A stretch of DNA of 64,000 nt. Source: Phyto melanocephala (taxonomy: Eukaryota; Arthropoda; Insecta; Diptera; Rhinophoridae). The translations under genes and the position numbers were made by a program. The DNA lies in NCBI GenBank assembly GCA_941918925.1, contig OW799237.1, forward strand, positions 88,261,015 through 88,325,014. Reading direction: 5' to 3'. Below are positions 1 through 10,998 of this stretch, piece by piece (positions within the stretch are counted from its first letter, which is position 1; each line of letters starts with the position of its first letter). The notes below the pieces were generated by a model. The model saw nothing but the letters and a program-made list of their open reading frames with translations, was not told the origin of the DNA and made no database searches.

Positions 1-182
1 CAACACACGGACAGACGGGCAGACGGATAGACAGACAGACTGTCAGGGCTTAATCGACTCCTCTATGCATAAGCTTTCAGAAAATATATACTTTATGTGG
101 TCGGAAATGAAAATTGTAGAAATTACAAACGGAATGACAAAGCTATATATACCCTTGTGCACCACAGGTGAAGGGTATAATT
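1..182 (-). mobile_element. INE-1-like non-autonomous Helentron, 5' part
   Basis: Read on the minus strand this begins with the family's 5' hairpin (tatacccttcacctgtggtg and the matching aagggtata arm), continues through the 'cattccgtttgtaatttcta' block and the 'ccacataaagtatata' block, and ends in the gtcc/gtct tetranucleotide run at the window edge. The same string recurs near 9.1, 22.6, 37.1, 49.1, 49.4 and 54.6 kb. The block order is that of dipteran INE-1/DINE-1 elements. The rest lies outside the window. It carries no gene. Confidence 0.75.
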
Positions 183-364
183 AATTGTAATGTATTTGTT
201 ATAGTTTAATTTTTTTATAGTTAATATAGCTAAGTGTATGTAATTGTATTGATGTGAAATCCCTAAATTAACTTATAAAAACTACTTTCCTATACTTTAA
301 ATATAAGATTAAATCTTGTTGTATAGGAATTGACAAATAAAATAAATAAATAAAATAATTCGTA

Positions 365-698
365 AAAAATATGGAAAAAAACAAATCCGGTCGTATTTAG
401 TTGCTTATATCTCAGTAAATCATGAGGCTATTGTTCTGGATTTCAATAGCAATTCATTCTCGGATATTTCCAAAAATTTTATACCACAGGCATGTCTGTG
501 CAACATGTGGTTGCTTCCTAAAAGATGATTTCAACGAGCACATGGACAAACGAACAGACGGTTATTGCTCAATCGACTTCCCTATACTTATTCTTTTAGT
601 AAATATATATTTTATGGTGATGAAATTAATATCTTAGAAGTTACAAACGTATTGACAAAGCTGTATATATTAGTGGTCGCCACAGGTAAAAGGTATAA
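365..698 (-). mobile_element. INE-1-like element, diverged 5' fragment
   Basis: A more decayed copy of the same family on the minus strand. It keeps the 5' hairpin remnant (ttataccttttacctgtggc), the 'gaagttacaaacg' and 'aaatatatattttatgg' blocks, the cgaacagacgg stretch and the following 'gaatgaattgctattgaaat' segment. The 3' stem-loop is absent. The 71-codon open frame across it is only a by-product of the repeat. Confidence 0.6.
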
Positions 699-2633
699 TT
701 AATCAACAAATTTACTTGGATTTTTTTACAAATCCAGAAATGATTGAAAATGTTTTAAAATTAAGAAAATTTCCTATAAATGAAGTCTTAATCAAGCGTA
801 AAGTGTGGTCAAAAAGTCCCTGCTCTTTTTAACTTTAAACACTTGAACAATGTTATTTATTTATTTTAATCCTTTATTTTTCGTTTAGAAATAATTACAA
901 ATAAACCTGGGGCAGAGAATTTTTTATTGCAATACAAAAGAAAAACATTCTTTACAACTAAAATTTTTAAATAAAATAAATTCTCTAAACTTCTAATGCA
1001 TTTTATTCAACATCTGTAGAGCAGGTGGAAAAAATATCTTCAATTTTAATTTCGAAATGTATGACCACAACACTGTTTACAAATAGTTAACAAGCAAATA
1101 CGCATATTTTAAAATAAAATTGTTTACATTAAAAAAATTAAATCAAAACAGAACAGTTCAAACAAAAGTGTTCAAGTTTAGGCACTGACAATAGTTTTTG
1201 AAAGTTCTGCTTCTAATGGATTTAAAACCTAAATGTTATGCAAAGAATAATAAAAAAAAAACAAAATAAAAATTAAAAACAATTTTTTAAATTTTGTTTT
1301 GTTTTTTTTTTTAAATACATTCTGTGTAGGTGTTTGTTTTTGGAATGTTTATAATTTTATTTAAATTTTGGTTTCTATCCCACATAACTTTTAATCAAAT
1401 GCGAATGGCAAATACACTCATTCATTCAGATTGCAGGGTATTGACCTTATAATAGTAATAATTATATGTTAAAAATAATTGTCAGGTGTAGGGTATTAGA
1501 AACAAAATTATAATTTCACTTTTAATTTATGCAACTATGCTACTCCCATCAATTATAATTCAATTTGGTTTGCTTTCAAATGTATGTCAATTAACAAAGT
1601 TAAATATTTTGCATACATTTTTTTCACATTTTTGAAAGCAAATTTAGTGTTTTTAATATAAATTAAGTTAAAAAAAATAAATTAATGTTTTTAGGGGAAC
1701 TTTCACCAAATTTGCTATAAAAATCGAGATAATTGCAATGATTAACCGCTGCGTTACGATAAACAAATGTGTCATCAATCCTACCATACATTGTGTTTAT
1801 GTATTTAATAACATTGTGTTTTAAAAACTAAATGGGGAACAAATTTTATAGATGGAGGGACAAATTTTTAATGTAGACTAAATAGAAAATTCTTTAATGC
1901 TCTATACAGCTCATCATTAAAACAAAACTTAATTTATTTTTAAAGTATTACATTTGAACTTTTAATTTTAATTTGTATTATATTTTTATATTAGGCTTAA
2001 TTTATTTTGATAAAAATTTTTGATTCGATATTTTAATGAGCTCAAATTGCCTGGAACTCCTGGTGGATATATCGCAAATAAGTATTTCAAATTGTATAAA
2101 ATTCTAAAGACAGCTATTGCAGAAGGGTCCTTGTGTTTCTTTTTAAAGGCATAGGCTCACGAAGAAGACTGAGATTTATCATATTTAAAGTCAATGTGAA
2201 ATAGAATGCAGAAACAAAATTAAAAATTTGGTTTAGTATTTTCAAAGTTATAAAAATTAAAAAAGGTATGCCCAACAGATAGAGAAAAATGCATGATTGT
2301 CAAAAAGAGGTCAATATTGTTCAAAACTAAATGTTTTATCTGTTAGTGTCAAATGGCGTCCCCTAAGCCTTAACTACTTAGTTTGCAGTAGTAGGGGAAT
2401 CAAGCATATTAAATTTCTTTTGGGGGTGGCTCAATAGTGCCAGATTCAGCATAAATAGTAAAAGCTAGTATCGAGAAACATTGCAGAAATATAAAAATAA
2501 GCTATTTTAAAAGTTTTAAAAGCATGAATCGATTTTACCAACATATTCATAAAACAACTGTACCCAGTAAATAAAAATAATTTAAATTGAAACTCTTTTA
2601 ATAAAAAAAAATTGCTTGCTCTTTCGCTTTAAA
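699..2633. other. AT-rich non-coding stretch
   Basis: I see no gene, RNA gene or recognised transposon here. It holds homopolymer A and T runs and short open frames with no recognisable protein. Confidence 0.6.
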
Positions 2634-3590
2634 TCATAAGGCTTCCACAAAACATCTCTATCTTACACGGTTTTCTGCCGTTGTTTTTGCTTCTTTCCAT
2701 TTAACATTGTATTGTCTAAGTTCTGGAATAATTGTGCGTCGTCAGATATTTCTTGGTCGACAACGGTCCTTGAGAATTACACTTATGTGCTGTCCTTTAT
2801 CCTTCTATCCTTTATCTCCTTCCATATGAGTTCTTCATTTGTCGTGTTTCATAGTACCACGTTGATTATAGTATAAGGCCAGTACATCTTGATTCTGAGG
2901 AACTTACTGGCAAATACCTATTCCTAGTGATTACGCTTATACAGGCCTGGTTTCACTAGCCAACCACAGAGTAGACTTAACACATAAGTTGTTTATACTG
3001 AGCTTGGTTCGTTTGGATATATGTAAGGTTATCCGTGCTGACTGCAGTTGTCCGTACGCCGCTTTCGCTTTGTTGAGCCTACTTTTTACGTTTGTTTTGT
3101 GCACCATCGTTTGTCATAGTACTTCTTAGATAGCAGAGGATATCTATATCTCGACTATTTGACCCTGTAGCATGATTTGTTGTTAATTTTTGTGGCATTA
3201 ATTTTCTTGAAATTTATCTCAAGTGCAACATTGCCTGCCAATCTTTCCAGGTTTCCAATTTTGACTCTATATTGGAGAGCTTGTGCGGGAGTAAGCAAAT
3301 GTCATACGATAGAATCAATGCCTCTTCTCTGTAAACAAATTTTGATCATGATCTCATCAAGCACGATTGTGAATAGTAGAGGTGAAAGTTGACATCCTTG
3401 CTTTATTCGAGCGTTAAAATGGAATGGTAGGATGATGTTGCCGTTGTGAAAAACTGAGGGTTCTGTATCATCGTACATTTTTCGTATTACTCGAATTATT
3501 AATTTTCCCAAAGTTTTCATTGTGATAGTGTTGAAGGCTTCCTTGAAGTCGACAAACACGCCATTCTGAAGAATTTTCTATTATGTTGCG
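2634..3590 (-). pseudogene. RTE-clade non-LTR retrotransposon relic, RT to C-terminus
   Basis: On the minus strand the palm of an RTE-type reverse transcriptase is readable: FVDFKEAFNTI (motif A), then KQGCQLSPLLFTIVLDEIM (motif B). Further on, in shifted frames, come NLERLAGNVALEIN, CRPRN and the clade's typical end, WKEAKTTAENRVR and CFVEAL followed by TGA at 2634-2636. The catalytic FADD box is not recoverable and several stops and frameshifts interrupt it. The element is 5'-truncated at about 3590 and has almost no 3' UTR, as usual for RTE. Family assignment rests on motif B and the C-terminal signature. Confidence 0.6.
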
Positions 3591-3813
3591 TAGAGGATTG
3601 GCCTGGTCTACACAACTTCCATTAGACTGGAAGACTGCCTCTTTATCTCACAATATGTTATACATTATAATTTAAAGCCATTTCTTTGCATTATGACTGC
3701 AAGTATCATCTCGATTTTTTTTTTGCATCCACGGAAATGCTTTACAAATGTGACTTATTATTTCAGAATACTAATTTATTTCAATAGTATTATTTTTTAT
3801 ATTTCTCCCATAC
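3591..3813. other. Spacer between two retrotransposon relics
   Basis: AT-rich sequence with no recognised feature. It ends at the poly-T run that marks the 3' tail of the neighbouring minus-strand retrotransposon. Confidence 0.5.
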
Positions 3814-4068
3814 TTTTTTTTTTTTTTTATTGATTTATTAACGAAAATAATAATAGTTAATTCAGATAAACAATTTGTTAGCCTCAGCGTCTTATGACAT
3901 TATTGAGGCGAGTTGGCGTAATTATAATAAAATTATGTACAATCACAATAAATTTATATGTATAATAAATTAAATAAAATATTTTAGTTATTAACTACTA
4001 TTTTAAAAGTAATGTTTGTAAATCAAATATACGTGTATATGTATATAATATATGAATAAAATTTAATA

Positions 4069-6180
4069 TTACATTAAAAGCATTTCTAAATTATTTAATA
4101 AAAACGTTTTAAGATTGGATTTAAATGTTGAAATTACATTAATATCTTTTAGACTTTGCGGTAAATTATTATATTCCACACAACCAATATGTTCAATTCT
4201 TTGTTTAGTTGTTTCAAGTCTGCATCTTGCGATTCTCAAATTTGAGCTGTTTCTGGTACTAATAGCTGTTTGATTACTCATGAAAGAGATTGTATTATGC
4301 CCAATGTTGTGCAACGATTTAAAAACGAAAAGAAGTAATTGCCTTTTATACATCCCTTTTATAGGTAAAATATTTTTGGCAAAATCTTGATATAAACTTA
4401 ACGTAGGGTGCCTAAGAGGTAGACAAAAAACTGTTTTTAGCGCTTTATTTTGAGTTCTTTGTAGAGATTTTAGTTCCAAACTATTTTTATATGCATATAC
4501 TGAAACCAAATAATTTAAGTGGCTTTGGATTAAAGCTTCATAAAGAATCAGTTTTGTTTTCTCATTAAATTTGTATTTAAATTTGTATAAAAGCCCTATT
4601 ACGGGAGATATTTTAGATTTAATTTCCTGAATATGTAAATTCCAGGATAAATTGCTCTGCAAGGTCATACCCAAATATTTTACTGTATAACTTTTAAAAA
4701 TTTCCTTTCCATCAACGAAAATACTAAATTTATCTGAGTTTTTATTTAAATGTGGTTTAAATCTGATAATCTTGGTTTTAGATGAATTCAGGATTAATTT
4801 GTTTAATCTTATATATTCCAAAATTAACGCAGCGTCTCTTTCCATGTACGTTTTTAATACAGTCTCAAATTTGTAAGGATAAAATAGGGATATATCATCA
4901 GCATACATAAAAACTTTCCCAGAGAGTCCAAGATTATTGATATCATTTACATAAATTGTAAATAAAAGTGGGCCCAATACACTACCTTGCGGTACACCAT
5001 GTTTAACCGTTCCAAGAAAACTCTTACTATTATTTAATTCAACATATTGCTTTCGGTTTTTCAAGTAACTTTTAAACAGATTTAGGTCGCTGCCACCAAT
5101 TCCATAGTATTGAAGCTTTTCAAACAATATCTCATGATCCACTAGATCAAATGCTTTTGAGAGATCATAAAAGATTCCAGCGACACCATTATATCCTTCA
5201 TCCAAACCACGAGATATAAAATTTACAACATTTACCACAGAATTTTCAGTACCACTACCCTTCCTAAATCCATATTGACAATCATAAATTAAATTATTAT
5301 TTTCAAGGTAAGTAGTAAGCTGTTGGTGAATAATTTTCTCAAAAATTTTATCTATTATAGGTAAGAGCGCAATAGGTCTATACATCTCTTCTTTGTTTGC
5401 ATTTACAATTTTTGGTATTGGAACATTCTTAGATATTTTCAAAATATTTGGATATTCCGACAACAAAATAATATTATTAAATATATTTACTAAATATGGC
5501 GTGATTTCATAATTCAATTTAATTAATGTACTTGCCGATATGCTATCATGACCAGGGGATTTATTATTGGATAGATTAAGTATGATTTGCGTGATTTCAT
5601 CATTCGTAGTATTTCTAAAATTTAGAGTGTGATTGCAGTATCTTAGAGTGCAGAGTCCATTACACGAATCAGTTGAGGAGTAAACAATTTCATTTTTCAA
5701 GGTGCTTGGAATTTCTAAAAAATATTTATTTAAAAGATAACATTTTATCACATCATCTGTAACATGTTCATCGTTCGAATTTTTTAAATTTATTTGGTTT
5801 TTGACATTCCTTCCCAGTGTTTCATTTAAAAATCTCCAACATTTTTTAGGATCTTGTTGAAAATTATTTAAATTATCATGATAGTAATTATTCATAGATT
5901 CTCTATAAGAAACTTTAATAACTTTACTTATCCTCCGTAGCTTATTCTGTATATCATTATTGTTAGGGTTTTTTCTTCTAAGTTTTAAGATTTTCCTTTT
6001 TAGTATAATTAAATTCTGTAGGCTTTCATTTATCCAAGGTGCGATTTCTTTTCTTAGTAATTTTTTTCTTATTATTACTGACGTTGAATTTAAATGAGCA
6101 TTAGACAGACATTTGATCAAATTAAAGGTATCAATTGACGGGTTTCCAATAGGACATTTAGAATTATCATTTAAAAACAT
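4069..6180 (-). CDS. Reverse transcriptase region of non-LTR element ORF2
   Basis: Target-primed reverse transcriptase that copies the element's own RNA. 703 codons are open. The first ~170 residues are the linker after the endonuclease (PWINESLQNL, KCWRFLNETLGRN). The RT follows: YRPIALLPIIDKIFEK near residue 270, YGFRKGSGTENSV, motif A FYDLSKAFDLVDHEILF near 340, motif B GVPQGSVLGPLLFTIYVNDI near 395, the YADDISLF active site near 425, then KYLGMTLQSNLSWN. The C-terminal ~180 residues form the thumb and connector, without RNase H. The ATG at 6180 is probably not the true start: it lies just past a frameshift that cuts this frame from its endonuclease. Exact clade (CR1, L2-like or jockey) is uncertain. 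Confidence 0.85.
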   Translation of the reverse strand: MFLNDNSKCPIGNPSIDTFNLIKCLSNAHLNSTSVIIRKKLLRKEIAPWINESLQNLIILKRKILKLRRKNPNNNDIQNKLRRISKVIKVSYRESMNNYYHDNLNNFQQDPKKCWRFLNETLGRNVKNQINLKNSNDEHVTDDVIKCYLLNKYFLEIPSTLKNEIVYSSTDSCNGLCTLRYCNHTLNFRNTTNDEITQIILNLSNNKSPGHDSISASTLIKLNYEITPYLVNIFNNIILLSEYPNILKISKNVPIPKIVNANKEEMYRPIALLPIIDKIFEKIIHQQLTTYLENNNLIYDCQYGFRKGSGTENSVVNVVNFISRGLDEGYNGVAGIFYDLSKAFDLVDHEILFEKLQYYGIGGSDLNLFKSYLKNRKQYVELNNSKSFLGTVKHGVPQGSVLGPLLFTIYVNDINNLGLSGKVFMYADDISLFYPYKFETVLKTYMERDAALILEYIRLNKLILNSSKTKIIRFKPHLNKNSDKFSIFVDGKEIFKSYTVKYLGMTLQSNLSWNLHIQEIKSKISPVIGLLYKFKYKFNEKTKLILYEALIQSHLNYLVSVYAYKNSLELKSLQRTQNKALKTVFCLPLRHPTLSLYQDFAKNILPIKGMYKRQLLLFVFKSLHNIGHNTISFMSNQTAISTRNSSNLRIARCRLETTKQRIEHIGCVEYNNLPQSLKDINVISTFKSNLKTFLLNNLEMLLM

Positions 6181-6422
6181 TCTTTAAACTTGTTGTAGTC
6201 ACAACTCTTTTGCACAAACTCTTTATAATTACTATTTTGAATCGTCTTTTTAATTTTACAAGAAATCATATTATGATCAGATAACGAACATTCAATTGCA
6301 TCAATGTATAACGAATTAGAGAGATTTGTAAATACATTATCAATTGATGTAACAGACATAGGGCGTGTAACTAATGTATGACTTGTTGCTACCTTTGTTA
6401 GCAGTGCGTAAGGGGAAGACAT
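6171..6422 (-). pseudogene. Endonuclease C-terminal tail of the same LINE
   Basis: This encodes the end of an apurinic-type endonuclease: VTSIDNVFTNL followed by ECSLSDHNMISCKI, where SDH is the conserved catalytic-histidine box. The frame then reaches the linker (YNKFKECF) and stops at TAA on a T-run. The neighbouring 703-codon frame resumes at that point with LNDNSKCP. One lost T (five present at 6173-6177 on the complementary strand) explains the break. Upstream endonuclease motifs are missing through 5' truncation. Confidence 0.7.
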
Positions 6423-6425
6423 GAT

Positions 6426-8363
6426 TAAGCTGTTCTTATAACAAATGAAATAAGCGCTTATTGACTGCAGAAAGAAGACCTGCTAATTTGGCCATCGCTT
6501 ATAAAAATCATGCGTTCTAGAAGCACTTTTGGATTCAGCGATTCAAGGAGTGCTTTTTGGTAATGAAATTTTTGGGTGGGATGTAAGAGTCGCAACTTTT
6601 TGGTAACTTTACATCAGCTGATAATTTTTTTTTCTTCATTTATTTTAAATTTCAGCTGTCAAAGTCCATAGATAAAAAACAATTTCCTCTCTTCTCTCAT
6701 TTATTTTATGTGCCTATTTCATATTAAAAAAATATAAACAAAAATTTTATTTTTGCACTGTGTTTACCTGATGAATTAATATGCCTTGGTATAGAGTATT
6801 AAGGTTAACAACAACTTCAACATTTATAAAAACAACAATAATTTGCAATATCTTTATAGAAAATTTAACTTTTTAACTAAAGCAATTTTAAAACGATCCT
6901 ATTTAGAAATTTAAAAATTTGTTTTTTTTTTGGATTTCGACCAATAATATAAAACAAACTTTAAAATATTAAAAGAATTCTTCATTCAAAAATAACTTGT
7001 CACAGTCTTCGAAATGTGATAATTTATCATAAAACCCAATAAAAAAGTTAAAATTTTATTAAAACTTTAAAGCCTTTTACAAATACTGTAACGATTTCTA
7101 TTTAATCCAATTTGTCTTACATGTAATTAATTAGTTTAAATTAAAAGATCAATATTTTTAGAAATACCTACATAAAATTTATTAATGAAATTTATAGTTT
7201 TGAACAGATATAAACAAATGAACAAAATTTACATAAATACTTGATTTTTCTGTTGTTGCTAGAGGAAATCATCTGAAATAACACAAAAAACAATACAGAG
7301 AACAAAAATTTTAATTTCATTTTAGTTTCTCTGCCAAACAAAATCCATATTTAATAAATTTAATTAAATAAAAAACAAGTTTTATATTTTTGATTAAAAA
7401 CTGCTGAAATATGCTAAATATTTAAAAAAGTCAAGATTTTATTGTAAAATAATTAATCATTAAAAAACAAATTCGAAAAACTTATTTCCGAATTATAATA
7501 CCAAAAGGAAATGAAAATACAAACATCATTGACATGTCAATCAAATAGTTAATGAACAACTTATATTACATACACAGGGCTGTGTATACACACTATGAAC
7601 ATTTAAAGTTTTTTTATATAAAAAAAAGTATTTTATATCAGAATAAAAACCACATCAAACTATCATCTTTAGAATACAGAACGAAAACTATTTAATGCAG
7701 ATTAAAATTATGTTTGTATGTTATGAGGTGTCTTCAAAACTACTTATTCCAGTTCCTTTACCTAAGGTCTACCTTTAGAATGGACAAAGATTATATTTTT
7801 GTTTTATAATTTAGGTGGGCGTGGTACGTCCCATACAAATTAAACTAATTAAACAATTGACATATTTTAAGAACTATAGCAGCAAAAAAACAAATTCTTT
7901 GTTTTATAAAAAAAATGGATAGGAGAGGAGACATGTGTGAGCAACACTAAAGAGAATAGAGGACGGATGGCAACCCGAACTGAAAAACGATAAATGATGG
8001 TAACCCTGCAGAAAAGAAAATGGCAGTTAGTATTAACGTGGTGTGAGCCGGTCATATTTTTTTTAAACGAATAAACTAAATGTACTTTTCTAATAAATTA
8101 AATAATAAAAGTGAATTCTTTTACATGGTATCCTCCTTACAAAATAAAATACATTTAATGTCATAGAAAGAAAATTATAAGCCAAACTTCGTTGAAACTT
8201 TATCTTATTACACCAAAAAATACTTACGATAGGAGCAAAGCTAGTGTTATTCCCCACCGATTGGAATACTTACTGTCACAATTATTTAATTCTAACAAAT
8301 GGTAATAGCAAAAATATTTAAATTTGATTGAATAACTCAAATATTAATAGTTGAAATGTAGTA
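6426..8363. other. AT-rich non-coding stretch
   Basis: No gene or recognised transposon. The stretch is rich in A and T runs; short frames, such as one near 7.9 kb, match nothing I know. Confidence 0.55.
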
Positions 8364-9148
8364 TAACAAGTTAGGGTGCTATGCCATGCCGAAACTTATA
8401 TACCCTTCACAAAGTGTAGTCATGCAATAACAATTGTTTGTATCACCATTCATGTCATTAATATGAAATACGTACATACATATAAAAAACATACATATAT
8501 GAAAAGAACCCAGTGTAAAATTATAAGTTAACGTATTTATATTTAAAAAAAAATGAAAAAAAAAAAATAAAAAAATAAAAAAAAAAAATAATTTTTTTAA
8601 AAAATTAAAAAAAATCAAAATATAAATAATAAGTATAAAATAAAAATTAAAAAAAAAATTTAAAAAAAAAATTAAAAGAAAAAAATTAAAAAAATAAAAA
8701 TATTAACAAAAAAAAAAAAAATAATATATAAAAAAAAAAAAAAAATTTTTTTGGCTCAGCTGGGATTTGAAGCAACGTTTACCAGAATACCACGTTTGTA
8801 TGTATGTATGTTGTTGTTGTTGTGTTAGAAAAAAAACGAGGTGGCTGTGGTTTTTTGCTCATGTCTCAGTTGTTTATGTACCGATGTTTTTGAATTTCAA
8901 TACCGATCTATTTACAAATATTTGTGATACTTTAATACCTCACCCGGTTCCAGGCGATGTCGGGGGGCTTTAAAAAGTTGATTTCAACATACTCACGGAC
9001 AGACTGACAGAGCGTAATAGACTCCCCTATTCATAAGCTTTCAGAAAATATATACTTTATGGGGTGGGATATGAAAATTGTAGAAATTTCACACGAAATG
9101 ACAAACCTATATATACCCTTTTTCACTTTTGTGTGAAGGGTATAAAAA
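8364..9148 (-). mobile_element. INE-1-like element, near full length (subfamily with ccccga block)
   Basis: Minus-strand copy with both ends. The 5' hairpin (tatacccttcacacaaaagt with its aagggtata arm) lies at the right, and the 3' end (gaagggtatataagtttcgg, then aacttgtt) at the left. Inside are the ccataaagtatata block, the gtctgtcc run, a CAACAACATACATACA microsatellite, a 'cccagctgagcc' segment and a long A/T-rich tract. It shares its diagnostic interior with the copy near 22.5 kb. The 3' stem is partly eroded. No coding capacity. Confidence 0.75.
8540..8752. repeat. A-rich low-complexity tract inside the INE-1-like copy
   Basis: About 210 bases of poly-A interrupted by T. This is the expanded microsatellite core of the surrounding element. 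The copies near 22.95 kb (T-rich) and 37.45 kb (A-rich) have the same tract. Confidence 0.75.
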
Positions 9149-9729
9149 CTATTAAAAAAAGTGCATATATAAAAAAATTGTGTTAAATAATAAAAATCAA
9201 AATAACATATCATATACATACATATACATACATAAAACTAATACGTATCAAAAAAAAAAAAAAAAATAAAGAAAAAATTTAAACATAAATTTTATCACAT
9301 ATTTTTTTTATTTATTTTTGAAATCTTCAAAAGAGCTAATTGATGTCATTTAAGTAATTATAAATTTTTTTGCACACCCTCTTCTCTTCATAAATTAATT
9401 TCCAAAAAAAAAATTGAACAAAAAACATAATACAGATTTCATTAAAATACAATTTGTATAATTGATAATTTAACATAAATTAAATGGATTTCAACAACAA
9501 ATAAATACTGAATAATAAAATGTTTCAATAAAATATAAAACAAAAGAAAAAATATACAATAAATTCATAAAATTATGCGTTAAAAATTCTTTTAGTTCGA
9601 GCATTAAGTAGATTTGGATGTTAATTACTTAAACAAATACTTTTTTATACAGAACAAAATATTGTTCCGTAAACAAATAAAACTTAAAAAAACAATGAAC
9701 TCAGAATAAAATTCCAAACAATTAGGGGG
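9149..9729. other. AT-rich spacer
   Basis: Poly-A tracts and AT-rich filler; no gene or recognised repeat. Confidence 0.5.
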
Positions 9730-10260
9730 TGTTCCAAAATAAACTACAGATTTGTATGTGGCATTAATTATGCAGCAAAGTTTTGGTAACGCTAAGCAAA
9801 CAGTTTGATGGCTGATTGCTTAATTTTAGTTAAAATAGATCATTACGCAATACAACAACGAGTTTTAATTATTAAACCATATATTGAACAAAATTAAAAT
9901 TTGACGCCCACATTTTGGAAATATTGTAGACAATATTGATGTAAGTTATTTCGTTGACTGTGTAGGAGGTAAATACAAAAAATATGAAGACTGCATTAAT
10001 TGTTGTTCTTAAAAGTATTATTCGTCCAAATTCAGGACGTTCAAATTTTAAGCTGCTTCTGAGTAAGAGTGCCGCCAAAAGTTCTTAAATATAAACTCGG
10101 CATTGTGGACAATACAGCGTATATTGACTTAAGATTTACGTCTACATGCTTACAAGGTCAACTGGAACAAAGCCTACCCAGCAGTCCATAGGATATTACG
10201 AACTGAAACACATCCATCAATATGAAATTAGCATTCGATTCAAAACAAACATTTTTTTAT
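9730..10260 (+). pseudogene. mariner-type transposase relic, N-terminal half
   Basis: Heavily decayed transposase DNA-binding region. Readable islands are YAIQQRVLIIKPYIEQ near 9847-9895 (first helix-turn-helix of insect mariners), RPNSGRSN near 10025 (linker) and DLRLHAYKVNWNKA near 10130-10175, matching the conserved DLxLHAYKVQL stretch just before the catalytic core. The catalytic aspartates are absent. The left end may be the gggggtgttccaaaat motif near 9724. Frames shift between islands. Confidence 0.5.
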
Positions 10261-10377
10261 CTTATTTCGAAGAATTAAGAAATTAAGAAAATGACATTGG
10301 TTTGGAGAACACCACAAGTTTGTCTATCATAAAATGCTGCTATTTGGTATTGGTAAAAAACTAATTTTATTTAAAAC

Positions 10378-10998
10378 TAGCCAAGCCCGGCGCGCATTGC
10401 TACGCCCCTTAATAAATAAAAATGTGTTCTGAATTTTAATTGAATATCAAGTGAAAGTACCCTAAAATTATAACTTTTTTTAATGAGCATGGCACTGTCC
10501 ACTTTTCTAATTACGAAATTGTATAATGATGATAGTTCAATATGTGTGCAAAGTTTCAGAAAAATCGGACCAGTGCAAGTACCTAAAAATTATAACTTTT
10601 TTTATGGGCGTGGTCCTGCCCATTTTTCTAATCTAGATATTAGACAGTCGTGACAGCTCAATATGTGTGCAAAGTTTCAGAAAAATCGATCTAGTGCAAG
10701 TAGCTAAATATGATATCTTTTATTTTATGGGCGTGGAACTGCCCACTTTTCTAATTACGAAATTGTATAATGATGATAGTTCAAGATGTGTGCAAAGTTT
10801 CAGAAAAATCGGTGTAAGTAGCTAAAAATTATAACATTTTTTTTATGGGCTTAATCACTTTTTATCACCCATAAACACTTCCTAAAATGTGTACAACAAC
10901 CTGCCAAAGTTTGAGTCCGATCGGTTTTACAGTTTCGGAGTCTATAGCTAACACACACACACACACAAAGTTTCATTTATATATATATATGTAGATAA
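10378..10998 (+). repeat. Dispersed 'gggcgtgg' block element, copy 1
   Basis: Starts with ctagccaagcccggcgcgca, contains about four degenerate ~120-bp blocks (atgggcgtgg...tgcccac, cacgaaattgtataatcatg, aatatgtgtgcaaagtttca, gaaaaatcgg) and ends in gtttgagtccgatcgg, a CA run and tttatatatatatatgtaga. Copies with the same plan lie near 12.5 and 20.0 kb. It is non-coding; the superfamily is not certain, and the tail resembles those of RTE-mobilised elements. Confidence 0.7.

Larger units (their letters stand above)
3814..6425 (-). mobile_element. 5'-truncated non-LTR retrotransposon (CR1/jockey-type)
   Basis: A LINE insertion read on the minus strand. The 3' end is a 15-base T-run on the plus strand (poly-A tail) at 3814-3828, followed by about 240 bases of 3' UTR, an open reverse-transcriptase frame and the last part of an endonuclease domain. 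The copy stops abruptly upstream of the endonuclease end, the usual result of incomplete reverse transcription. I could not find a convincing target-site duplication. The nearly open frame marks it as one of the youngest LINE copies in the window. Confidence 0.8.

Noticed and set aside
422..637. 71-codon open frame
   Set aside because: It lies within the minus-strand INE-1-like fragment and reads repeat sequence; no protein family is recognisable.
3814..3828. LTR retrotransposon boundary
   Set aside because: The T-run is the poly-A tail of the minus-strand LINE; no long terminal repeats, primer-binding site, integrase or gag were seen here or elsewhere in the window.
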